DNA of 24,712 nt from positions 1-24,712 of the IMG/VR virus record IMGVR_UViG_3300002350_000002; one strand, 5' to 3'. Origin of the DNA: a virus. Shown here piece after piece: positions 12,956 through 19,262 of this stretch. The first letter of the stretch is position 1; each line of letters begins with the position of its first letter. Made by a program: the position numbers and the translations under genes. The notes beneath the pieces are model-generated. The model was not told the DNA's origin. It saw only the letters and a program-made list of their open reading frames with translations, and made no database searches.

Positions 12956-13215
12956 TGAAGTACAATATTTTAGCAAATGGAGAGTTAGTAGCGACAATGC
13001 AAGCTGATTTTAAGGATGCAAAATCCCCAATCCTTCTAGACGATGAAAGCACACCTTACCAAGTGGGCGATTTCAGCCACAGACCAAAGGTTGCTGCTGA
13101 GTCGATTCTGCTATGGGAAAGCTCAGTCAAGGGATCTCGCAGGGTATCTATACTCACAGATGATGAGGGAGAGCGATTTGTACTGGCCGATATTAGTATA
13201 GTTGAGGGTGTATAA
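12955..13215 (+). CDS. Hypothetical protein, 86 aa
   Basis: Coupled to the previous gene at TAATG, with AAAGGAG upstream. Predominantly beta (YNILANGELVATM, SILLWESSVKG, RRVSILTDDEGERFVLADI). No recognised family. Confidence 0.65.
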   Translation: MKYNILANGELVATMQADFKDAKSPILLDDESTPYQVGDFSHRPKVAAESILLWESSVKGSRRVSILTDDEGERFVLADISIVEGV

Positions 13216-13250
13216 AAATAGGGATTGAAACTTTTTAAAGGAGATATAAA

Positions 13251-13511
13251 ATGACATCAATGGAAGATAAACCTGTTAAAGCTGGAAGACCAAAAGTTGC
13301 AGATAGTACAATACTTTACAACCTATACAGCATTGTAGACCGTGTAGAAAATACTATAAAGGAATCAGTTATTAATGTTTATGCAGATAGATATCGTGTA
13401 AACATCTGGCAGGGAACGAACAACCCATTCTTGCCAAAAGCTGGAACTATAGCTGCAAGCTACTTTATATCTGTTGATTCAAGCGGTAAAATAAAGATTT
13501 TCAACAGCTAA
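13251..13511 (+). CDS. Hypothetical protein with AT-hook-like GRP core, 86 aa
   Basis: AAAGGAGAT precedes the ATG; a second ATG at 13260 is an alternative. The N-terminus contains KAGRPKV, whose GRP core flanked by Lys resembles an AT-hook, so minor-groove DNA binding is possible. The rest is beta-like. A single hook is weak evidence. Confidence 0.6.
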   Translation: MTSMEDKPVKAGRPKVADSTILYNLYSIVDRVENTIKESVINVYADRYRVNIWQGTNNPFLPKAGTIAASYFISVDSSGKIKIFNS

Positions 13512-13522
13512 GAAGGAATCAG

Positions 13523-13756
13523 ATGAAAATAGATAAGGCAATCGATATGCTTAATCAAGCAAAAATTGATGGAGCAAAAGATGTTATCTTTGCTTTTTGG
13601 GAAGCAAAAGAATTTAGCAGGAAAGCAAAGAAAACATTTACCAACAATATTGTTTGGTCAAACATAGCTGATTACATACACGACAACATGGATTGGAAAT
13701 ACATACATAATGAACTACAAAAAATGATAGATAAAATAAAAGTTAAAAATGAGTAA
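13523..13756 (+). CDS. Hypothetical protein, 77 aa
   Basis: AGAAGGAATC precedes the ATG. Helical and Lys-rich, with several Trp and a basic C-terminus (LQKMIDKIKVKNE). Last gene of the E16 unit; its TAA (13754-13756) is in E17. No recognised family. Confidence 0.65.
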   Translation: MKIDKAIDMLNQAKIDGAKDVIFAFWEAKEFSRKAKKTFTNNIVWSNIADYIHDNMDWKYIHNELQKMIDKIKVKNE

Positions 13757-13780
13757 ATAATTTCATCTGACAAGCGAATA
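13753..13780 (+). promoter_or_regulatory. Promoter-like element E17
   Basis: GTAAATAA, 14 nt, CGAATA. AAAGGAG follows only 9 nt after CGAATA, so if this is a promoter the 5' UTR is very short. It drives 13802-15986. Confidence 0.85.
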
Positions 13781-13801
13781 AGTAAATAGAAAGGAGATCA
13801 A

Positions 13802-14005
13802 ATGATTTTTTGGGAAGAAGAAATTGTGGATCATATATGTTACATAACAGGAACTACTAGAGATGTTGCCCATGCAATGGTAATGTCAAAAAGTTTTATA
13901 TTTATACAAGGTTGGTCAATGGGCGAATCAGCATTAAATATAGCTAATAGGATTTTAAAGGAGTATGTCGATGAAAAAATTAGAAAGTCAAAAACAATTG
14001 TTTGA
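13802..14005 (+). CDS. Hypothetical protein, 67 aa
   Basis: AAAGGAGAT precedes the ATG. Helical, moderately hydrophobic (HAMVMSKSFIFIQGWSMGESALNIANRIL) with a basic tail. No clear membrane span. It overlaps the next gene by 35 nt. Confidence 0.6.
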   Translation: MIFWEEEIVDHICYITGTTRDVAHAMVMSKSFIFIQGWSMGESALNIANRILKEYVDEKIRKSKTIV

Positions 14006-14288
14006 AGATGTCTTTGCGGTAGAGCATATCCATTCAAGCAAAAAGAAATTGGTTATTCGTACTGATGTGTTTGAAGATGGTCTTATCGTGCAAAAAGTAT
14101 CTGCCAATTGCACAATGCTTTACATTAATGACCTTGATTATATGGCTAAGGGTGATGTTCTTGATGGGAGCATTCAGATAATATTCTTTCCAATATCGCA
14201 CAAAGAATTGAACAAAAGGTTTAAGTTACTTTCAGAATGTATTTCAAAAAAGGAGATCTTATGTGGTACGAAGACAGAGAAAATCTAG
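13971..14288 (+). CDS. Hypothetical protein, 105 aa
   Basis: Start 13971 is preferred over ATG 13965 because AAGGAG (13958-13963) is 7 nt from it and only 1 nt from the other. A beta-rich middle (KKLVIRTDVFEDGLIVQKVS, then YINDLDYMAKG) and a Cys/Lys-rich tail. Family unknown. It overlaps the next gene by 28 nt. Confidence 0.65.
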   Translation: MKKLESQKQLFEDVFAVEHIHSSKKKLVIRTDVFEDGLIVQKVSANCTMLYINDLDYMAKGDVLDGSIQIIFFPISHKELNKRFKLLSECISKKEILCGTKTEKI

Positions 14289-14458
14289 TTGCTCTAGCCA
14301 ATTATCTTAAAGATGATGGAGAATGGCGAGATTATAGCACTAAGGAACATAAAGATGATCCTATAAAGCGAATGATTTACTTTTTATCTAAGCCTTGGAA
14401 GTGGCAAGAAGAGTGGGAAAATTTTGAGAAAACTAAAAAACTTACTAGGAGTAATTAA
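14261..14458 (+). CDS. Hypothetical Trp-rich protein, 65 aa
   Basis: The start at 14261 follows AAAAAGGAGAT. Charged, with six Trp (WYEDREN, EWRDY, KPWKWQEEWENF), which is unusual for 65 residues. No recognised family. Confidence 0.65.
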   Translation: MWYEDRENLVALANYLKDDGEWRDYSTKEHKDDPIKRMIYFLSKPWKWQEEWENFEKTKKLTRSN

Positions 14459-14460
14459 AT

Positions 14461-14706
14461 ATGAGCCAGCAAATTGAACAGCTAACTAAAGAAGATGATT
14501 TCCCAATACACATTAGGGAAACACAAATTTATCACTACTACTCAAAAGACTCTAGGCTTTTAGGCTTAGTTCTTAAGATGGATGCAAAAATGAAGTCTTC
14601 ATTGAATACCAAGGCAAACTATTTAGTCTGGAACAATGATCAATTTTTGGGGCAGTTCTTTACGAACAAAGAGATTATTGCACAGCTTAACTCTAAGGGA
14701 GCATAA
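14461..14706 (+). CDS. Hypothetical protein, 81 aa
   Basis: It starts 2 nt after the previous stop, with ACTAGGAGTAAT upstream. A compact mixed alpha/beta chain with a central LGLVLKMDAKMKSSL segment. No motif recognised. Confidence 0.65.
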   Translation: MSQQIEQLTKEDDFPIHIRETQIYHYYSKDSRLLGLVLKMDAKMKSSLNTKANYLVWNNDQFLGQFFTNKEIIAQLNSKGA

Positions 14707-14707
14707 C

Positions 14708-15061
14708 ATGAAAAATAGAAGGATCAGTATCACATCAAGCATTGTGAATGGCATTGAACAAATGCTAGAAAGCGATAGTATTGATCAAAACAATTTTCAA
14801 CCTGTTTTAGAGTGGGTTCAAAACATTAAAAGATTCCCAATGCAAAAATACTCAGACCTATTTTTTGCAAAAGGATTATTACACAATTTGAATCTTCTCA
14901 AGACATTTTACTATCGTCATGTAGAAGAAAAGAATGGTCTTGTATATCATAAAAGTGTATTGGATGCGTTTGTGTATATAGACAAAGTTAATGAAAAGTA
15001 TGGAGAAGTAGCTATACTTCCTGTGGATTTGAGTAAGAATGATAATGTGAGTCTTGTCTAA
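14708..15061 (+). CDS. Hypothetical protein, 117 aa
   Basis: The start at 14708 follows AGGGAGC; the longer frame from 14636 lies in the previous gene. Basic, largely helical, with a Tyr/His-rich centre (LLKTFYYRHVEEKNG). No known family. Confidence 0.65.
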   Translation: MKNRRISITSSIVNGIEQMLESDSIDQNNFQPVLEWVQNIKRFPMQKYSDLFFAKGLLHNLNLLKTFYYRHVEEKNGLVYHKSVLDAFVYIDKVNEKYGEVAILPVDLSKNDNVSLV

Positions 15062-15077
15062 ACTAGGAGGGTTTGTG

Positions 15078-15233
15078 ATGACTATTAGGATTTTAATGTG
15101 CTTTGCTGCTATCTGTGCGTTTGGATGCGGAACGATAGAGCAGAGCGTTTCTACTAGCATTAGTCCATATGATAGTAGAGAAATAGAGAAGGTTAATGTT
15201 AGTTTTAAACATTGTTATGTTTTCCCAAGGTGA
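15078..15233 (+). CDS. Small lipoprotein candidate, 51 aa
   Basis: ACTAGGAGGG precedes the ATG. The N-terminus is basic then hydrophobic (MTIRILMCFAAICAFGC), and Cys17 in AFGC sits where a lipobox cysteine would be, although the lipobox is imperfect (Phe at -2). The mature part is only about 35 residues, a size seen in outer-membrane spanins of the Rz1 type, so a lysis role is possible but unproven. No partner inner-membrane spanin is obvious next to it. Confidence 0.55.
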   Translation: MTIRILMCFAAICAFGCGTIEQSVSTSISPYDSREIEKVNVSFKHCYVFPR

Positions 15234-15236
15234 TTT

Positions 15237-15494
15237 ATGACCATAGAAAAAAAGAAGTTTATCTCTAGCGATACTGGATTAATATATTCAATATCTAAAC
15301 CTAAATGGAAAAAGTATTTAAAACTAATGCTCGCCCATAAATTGTCTTTGTTAAAGAAAAAACAATTACCAAGGCCAGAAATAAAAAAGGAGGACATTAA
15401 ATTAGTTGCATACAATGTATTTGATATTGATAAATTGATGCTGGATGACTGTATAGATACTGTGAAATCAGAACTTTCTAAACTAGGAAAATAA
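15237..15494 (+). CDS. Basic protein, 85 aa
   Basis: It starts 3 nt after the previous stop, with CCAAGGTG upstream. Very Lys-rich in the first 60 residues (PKWKKYLKLMLAHKLSLLKK), with a more acidic C-terminus. Possibly nucleic-acid associated from charge alone. Function unknown. Confidence 0.65.
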   Translation: MTIEKKKFISSDTGLIYSISKPKWKKYLKLMLAHKLSLLKKKQLPRPEIKKEDIKLVAYNVFDIDKLMLDDCIDTVKSELSKLGK

Positions 15495-15495
15495 A

Positions 15496-15717
15496 ATGAA
15501 AATGTATTTAGTTAATGGTTACAAAGATGCTACTATCAGAGCAGGATTTTTAGAAAAAGAGTGGACTAGTAAATCTGGAAAGAAACTGGTAACACTTAAA
15601 ATACTTGATCACTACAAGGAACATTCAACAGTTTTTAGGACATATCACCGTGATAAGTTATCTGTAATGAAAGTTCTTGATGTTGATGATGAGTTATTAG
15701 CAAAGGAGAAAAAATGA
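15496..15717 (+). CDS. Hypothetical basic protein, 73 aa
   Basis: TAGGAAAATAAA precedes the ATG; an in-frame ATG lies two codons in. A basic, beta-like fold (AGFLEKEWTSKSGKKLVTLKI), then an acidic helix. It overlaps the next gene in ATGA. Confidence 0.65.
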   Translation: MKMYLVNGYKDATIRAGFLEKEWTSKSGKKLVTLKILDHYKEHSTVFRTYHRDKLSVMKVLDVDDELLAKEKK

Positions 15718-15986
15718 GCAATTTAAGCGGATGGAAACAAAACAGAAGTATTACACCAGAAGAGTTTGTAAAAGCTTTTACTGAAAATGACACCTATGAA
15801 GCAATTGCAAAAAAGCTAAACATTAGCGTATCAGCAGTAAGGAACAGGGCTTATGCCTTAAAGCGATCTGGTGTTAATTTAAATACCAGCAAAAAGAAAG
15901 CCAGCGGTTCTTTTTTTGGCTCAAAAAAACTTGATGAAAAAAATGTTTTAGAGCTAAATAAAATGATCGATGAATCGAATAAGTAA
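15714..15986 (+). CDS. Helix-turn-helix DNA-binding protein, 90 aa
   Basis: Residues 27-52 (TYEAIAKKLNISVSAVRNRA then YALKRSGV) form a canonical helix-turn-helix of the sigma-region-4/Trp-repressor-like class used by small phage DNA-binding proteins. A Lys/Ser-rich linker follows. It is probably a regulator. AAAGGAGA precedes the ATG. Unusually, element E18 lies in its last codons (LELNKMIDESNK), so its 3' end encodes both protein and a promoter for the next unit. Confidence 0.8.
   Translation: MSNLSGWKQNRSITPEEFVKAFTENDTYEAIAKKLNISVSAVRNRAYALKRSGVNLNTSKKKASGSFFGSKKLDEKNVLELNKMIDESNK
15954..15981 (+). promoter_or_regulatory. Promoter-like element E18, inside a coding region
   Basis: Perfect CTAAATAA and CGAATA boxes with the standard 14-nt spacer, lying wholly inside the 3' end of the HTH gene. 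It precedes a hairpin leader and genes 16041 and 16298. Confidence 0.8.
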
Positions 15987-16001
15987 TTGTAACAATTGAA
16001 T

Positions 16002-16019
16002 GGGGCTAGAAATAGCCCC
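16002..16019 (+). promoter_or_regulatory. GAAA-tetraloop hairpin in the 16041 leader
   Basis: GGGGCTA-GAAA-TAGCCCC forms a perfect 7-bp stem capped by a GNRA-type tetraloop. It lies between E18 and AAGGAGG. It is followed by A's rather than T's, so it is more likely an mRNA-stabilising or regulatory leader hairpin than a terminator. Confidence 0.65.
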
Positions 16020-16040
16020 AAAAATACCAAGGAGGAACAA

Positions 16041-16301
16041 ATGGACTTCAAAAAAATTGCAAAAAAGAATGTTAAAGAGTTTATTCAGTCCGTAGATCAA
16101 TTTCATTCATATGCGGGTAATTTATTGCACCTCTTAAAAAGTGTAAAGTCATCCTTAAAAAATAATGATACATGTTTTAATATCATGGAAGTACAGTCTA
16201 CTGTTGAAACATTAAACGCTTTTATGGTTAATATGAATAGATTTTATGACAGAGTTGAATTTATTGAAGAACTAGAATTCGAAAAGGCGTTTCAAAAATG
16301 A
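16041..16301 (+). CDS. Hypothetical helical protein, 86 aa
   Basis: The start at 16041 follows CAAGGAGGAAC; a longer frame from 15996 would translate the leader hairpin. Helical throughout, basic in the first half (MDFKKIAKKNVKEF) and acidic at the C-terminus. No recognised family. A 4-bp overlap with the next gene. Confidence 0.7.
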   Translation: MDFKKIAKKNVKEFIQSVDQFHSYAGNLLHLLKSVKSSLKNNDTCFNIMEVQSTVETLNAFMVNMNRFYDRVEFIEELEFEKAFQK

Positions 16302-16933
16302 CTTTTAGATATCAAAGTTTTATTAGCTTTATGGTTTATGAAAACATAGAGCCTCTTGCACAATTAAAGTTGAAATATTTTGCTAACTATCAAGATATTC
16401 CAATGATGGCAAACTATGAAGATAAAGTAGAATATTTTTATGCAGGGCAACTATATTCTGATGATCAAAACTTTGACATAGATCAATATGTGCTTTCTTT
16501 ACCAGTTGTAAATGTTGAAGACTTAAATGAATGTAGAGACATTGTTGAAATATGTTCAAGTAGAAAAATAGGTCAACTTGAACAATACTTAAGAAATAAA
16601 GTATTCACAGAAGAATTTTTTTCTATGTTGCCAACAACAACAAGTACAACAACAACTACTGTTACAACTACAACTGTTACAACAACACCATGCCCAACAG
16701 GCGTACCAAGTAGAATGTACTACATAAACGCAACAAACATTTGTGCAATTTGTGTAGCAACAAATGAATTTGTATGCAGTCCATATGAAAATTATAATTA
16801 TGTAAATTGTTTAAATTCAATAAACAGTTACAATAGTGGAAATATAAATTGTACAACCACTCAAATTCCTACTACAACTAGTACAACATTGATACCAACA
16901 ACTAGTCCAGAACCAACAACGCCTACGCCTTAA
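16298..16933 (+). CDS. Thr-rich, mucin-like protein, 211 aa
   Basis: Residues 1-110 form a globular, Tyr/acidic N-terminal domain. Two Thr-rich tracts (about 113-130 and 187-211, e.g. TTTTVTTTTVTTT) flank a Cys-containing segment of roughly 55 residues (NICAICVATNEFVC). There is no signal peptide, so it is probably assembled into the virion or acts inside the cell. Such tracts can be O-glycosylated or serve as flexible linkers. The coding DNA is an ACA/ACT-rich low-complexity array (16630-16691 and 16850-16933), prone to length variation. It overlaps the previous gene by ATGA. Family unknown. Confidence 0.7.
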   Translation: MTFRYQSFISFMVYENIEPLAQLKLKYFANYQDIPMMANYEDKVEYFYAGQLYSDDQNFDIDQYVLSLPVVNVEDLNECRDIVEICSSRKIGQLEQYLRNKVFTEEFFSMLPTTTSTTTTTVTTTTVTTTPCPTGVPSRMYYINATNICAICVATNEFVCSPYENYNYVNCLNSINSYNSGNINCTTTQIPTTTSTTLIPTTSPEPTTPTP

Positions 16934-16946
16934 AGCTACAAGTTAA

Positions 16947-17414
16947 TTATTGTTTAGCCATATATTCTTTGTGCTTTTTTTCAAACTCAGATATTTTTTC
17001 TTGTGGTCCAACATATGTAAATTCTTCTTTTTTATAATGTCTTATGAGGGTTAAAACATGCTTTGACAAAAGATTTAAAACTTTTTGTGCATCACTACTA
17101 AGTAGTGCATCTGGCCAAACTTCTTGACCCATTAACATTGATAGTCCAAGATCATTATTCTCGGCTGTAACAGGATAAAACATAAGACCAAGATTATTTG
17201 GCCTTATTTCTTCTCCACCAGGAATCAAGTTTAAGATATATGCACATGACCAATCTCTACAAATGCTTGGTCTAGTATCATAAACTCCACAACCGCCATG
17301 ATCTGCCCTATCTTTGCAATTGCAAAAGGCTGGCTTGTTAAGCTCTCTAACCTCTAATATGTTGCAACATACATCACAATTGCCACATGTTTTTTCTACT
17401 TGTTTAAGTTCCAT
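16947..17414 (-). CDS. YkgJ-type CxxCxxCC zinc/iron-binding protein, 155 aa
   Basis: This is the only convincing minus-strand gene. The pattern C10-xx-C13-xx-CC (16-17), C31-x-C33, GC42GVYDTRPSIC52RDW is the hallmark of the YkgJ/UPF0153 family of putative zinc- or iron-chelating proteins, whose function is not settled. The start at 17414 (MELKQ) is supported by AAGG upstream; an in-frame ATG at 17468 has no ribosome site and would fall in the divergent promoter region. It is likely an acquired gene, since its neighbours all read the other way. Confidence 0.8.
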   Translation of the reverse strand: MELKQVEKTCGNCDVCCNILEVRELNKPAFCNCKDRADHGGCGVYDTRPSICRDWSCAYILNLIPGGEEIRPNNLGLMFYPVTAENNDLGLSMLMGQEVWPDALLSSDAQKVLNLLSKHVLTLIRHYKKEEFTYVGPQEKISEFEKKHKEYMAKQ

Positions 17415-17422
17415 AATTAACC

Positions 17423-17449
17423 TTGTTTGAATTTGTTTAAAAGTATAAT
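17423..17449 (+). promoter_or_regulatory. Possible sigma-70-like promoter for the 17470 gene
   Basis: TTGTTT (17423-17428), 15 nt, TATAAT (17444-17449). The perfect -10 hexamer sits 12 nt before AAAGGAG. It lies in the divergent space between the minus-strand gene and this gene and is the only unit start without an E-type element that looks like a standard promoter. The short spacer makes it tentative. Confidence 0.4.
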
Positions 17450-17469
17450 ATATATAAAAGGAGATCAAT

Positions 17470-17766
17470 ATGAAATGTTTTTTTTCAGCAATTAGTTTTA
17501 TTTTACTGGCTTGTACATTAAATGCTCAACAAATTATGTACAGACCATTACAACAACAGGCGTATGGTTACAACTACAACAACTATAATCGCCCTAATAA
17601 TAACCAAAGCTATTATCCAAGTAATCCTATTCAGAAAACTCCAACTGGATATTTATATTATCCATTAACCAATTTGCCACCATTACAATCAAGTGGATAC
17701 ACATTACAAAATACTCAGCCGTATATTGGAATGTATTACTATAGCCCTAGTTTATGGTTAAAATAA
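17470..17766 (+). CDS. Secreted Tyr/Asn/Gln-rich protein, 98 aa
   Basis: Residues 1-19 form a signal sequence (MKCFFSAISFILLACTLNA) with possible processing at LLAC (Cys15, lipoprotein type) or after LNA. The mature chain is low-complexity, with Tyr, Asn, Gln and Pro in repeated NYNN/NNYN and YYP motifs, typical of extracellular or envelope proteins. AAAGGAGA precedes the ATG. The oxygenase gene starts directly after its stop, so the two may function together, for example as enzyme and hydroxylated substrate. Confidence 0.7.
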   Translation: MKCFFSAISFILLACTLNAQQIMYRPLQQQAYGYNYNNYNRPNNNQSYYPSNPIQKTPTGYLYYPLTNLPPLQSSGYTLQNTQPYIGMYYYSPSLWLK

Positions 17767-18513
17767 ATGTTTAACGAAGATGATTTAAATAAGTGGAAAA
17801 GTTCAAAACCATTTAATCATTTAGTAATAGACAATTTTTTAGAAAGCTCATTGGCTATGCAAATAGCTGATGAGTTTCCTTCTATTAATGATGACTTTTG
17901 GTTTTACTACAATAATGCGATTGAAGTTAAAAAAGCCTGTGATATGTGGTGCAAGTTTCCAAAATCAATATATAAAACAATATTTGAATTAACAAGCAAA
18001 GAATTTGTAGACTCTCTATCTAACTTAGTTGGCAAAAAAGTTTGGGCAGACTATGGCTTAAATGGCGGTGGTATACACGCTATGGGCAATTCTGGAAAAT
18101 TAAACCCTCATTTAGACTACAACATACACCCAAAGCTTGGATTACAAAGAAAGATAAATTTAATAATATATTTAACAAAAGATTGGGATACCTCTTGGGG
18201 TGGAGCTATAGAGCTATGGTCACACGATGAAGAAAATAAAAAACCAAAACAGATTGAAGTTAAAATAGATTGCACTTTTAATAGAGCATTATTGTTTGAT
18301 ACAACTCAAAATTCTTGGCATGGAATATCAGATCAAATCACATGTCCAATTGACAAATCAAGAAATTCAATAGCAATATACTATGTTTGTGAACCAGACA
18401 TTGGAAGCGAAGATAGAAATAAAGCTTTGTTTGCCCCAACAGAAGATCAAAAGGGCGACAAATTAGTTGAAGAGCTTATAAAACAAAGACTTTTGGGAAA
18501 GTACAAAATATAG
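17767..18513 (+). CDS. 2-oxoglutarate/Fe(II) dioxygenase, 248 aa
   Basis: The HxD...H...R signature is complete: H115 and D117 (in NPHLDY), distal H185 (in SWHG) and R199 (in KSRNSIAIYY), with strand KINLIIYL and GGAIELW between. This is the double-stranded beta-helix of prolyl-4-hydroxylase-like (SM-20/P4Hc) oxygenases, which use Fe(II), 2-oxoglutarate and O2 to hydroxylate protein or nucleic acid. Length normal. The ATG abuts the stop of the secreted protein gene, and its own ribosome site is poor, so translation is probably coupled. The substrate may be that protein; a role in DNA modification with the downstream methyltransferase is a second idea. Confidence 0.85.
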   Translation: MFNEDDLNKWKSSKPFNHLVIDNFLESSLAMQIADEFPSINDDFWFYYNNAIEVKKACDMWCKFPKSIYKTIFELTSKEFVDSLSNLVGKKVWADYGLNGGGIHAMGNSGKLNPHLDYNIHPKLGLQRKINLIIYLTKDWDTSWGGAIELWSHDEENKKPKQIEVKIDCTFNRALLFDTTQNSWHGISDQITCPIDKSRNSIAIYYVCEPDIGSEDRNKALFAPTEDQKGDKLVEELIKQRLLGKYKI

Positions 18514-18540
18514 TAAATATTAATGTGCCTTGAGCGAATA
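18513..18540 (+). promoter_or_regulatory. Promoter-like element E19
   Basis: GTAAATAT, 14 nt, CGAATA. Its first base is the last base of the oxygenase TAG stop. It drives the unit beginning at 18580. Confidence 0.8.
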
Positions 18541-18579
18541 GCTTTATGTACAAAACATTTACTTTTATAGGAGGATACA

Positions 18580-18978
18580 ATGGAATCAAAAGCACCAATC
18601 GAAATCAATGGGGAAAAATATCTGCTGTTTGCAAGCGAAAATGTTAAAAGGCTTTTAAGAAAGAATAAGGTTGCAGCAGTAACCATTCTTGAAGAGTTTA
18701 TTAACAAACCATTCACAAAGCTTGGAACATCTAACATTAAAAGGATTGCAGAAACAAACTTAAGCATCTTGAACATTCAAGCAACAGAGTTTGAATCTCA
18801 AGAAGAAATCAAATGCTTTATCTTGCATTGTATTGGTAACTATACACAAATGTTGCCAATATATCCAAATAAGTGGTCAGTAATGTTGGAATGTGGACAT
18901 AAAGCAATCTTTGACGAAACAGTTGATTATATCTGTAAAGATCATGTTGTCACATGTTTTAAGTGCGATAAAAAATAA
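18580..18978 (+). CDS. Protein with C-terminal zinc-ribbon-like cysteines, 132 aa
   Basis: ATAGGAGGAT precedes the ATG. The N-terminal 80 residues are helical and basic. The C-terminus has LECGH (C105, H107), C119 and a terminal CFKC (C126, C129), which would bind a zinc ion. Function unknown. It is coupled to the next gene (TAATGA). Confidence 0.65.
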   Translation: MESKAPIEINGEKYLLFASENVKRLLRKNKVAAVTILEEFINKPFTKLGTSNIKRIAETNLSILNIQATEFESQEEIKCFILHCIGNYTQMLPIYPNKWSVMLECGHKAIFDETVDYICKDHVVTCFKCDKK

Positions 18979-19220
18979 TGAAACCAATTAATGTTTTTGC
19001 AATTGTTTTTATTCTTATTGCTGGATTCTTTTATAGGGAATCACAAGCTTTAAAAAATTCTGGAAAAAGAGTAATATCAAAACTTGAAAAGATGGAACTA
19101 TGTATTAATCCAGAGATGTTTAAAGATAATGAACCTATGTATTCTGATGCTGATAATATTAAAATTAGAAGCATAAAAGAAATAAAAGAAATAATCAAAC
19201 AAGAATTTAATATTTTTTAG
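18978..19220 (+). CDS. Membrane-anchored protein, 80 aa
   Basis: Residues 4-19 (INVFAIVFILIAGFFY) form an N-terminal membrane anchor, followed by a charged soluble region ending in an acidic/Lys-rich helix. No lipobox. It lies between the zinc protein and the methyltransferase; function unknown. Confidence 0.65.
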   Translation: MKPINVFAIVFILIAGFFYRESQALKNSGKRVISKLEKMELCINPEMFKDNEPMYSDADNIKIRSIKEIKEIIKQEFNIF

Positions 19221-19221
19221 T

Positions 19222-19253
19222 TTGTAAGAAAAACACACACATATTTCTTACAA
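19222..19253 (+). promoter_or_regulatory. 10-bp inverted repeat before the cytosine methyltransferase
   Basis: TTGTAAGAAA (19222-19231) and TTTCTTACAA (19244-19253) are perfectly complementary around 12 nt. The 3' arm includes the first two bases of AAGGAGG (19252-19258). Folding would sequester part of the ribosome site; alternatively a protein could bind the duplex. No E-type element lies here, so regulation is probably post-transcriptional or by a host promoter. Confidence 0.6.
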
Positions 19254-19262
19254 GGAGGTTTG

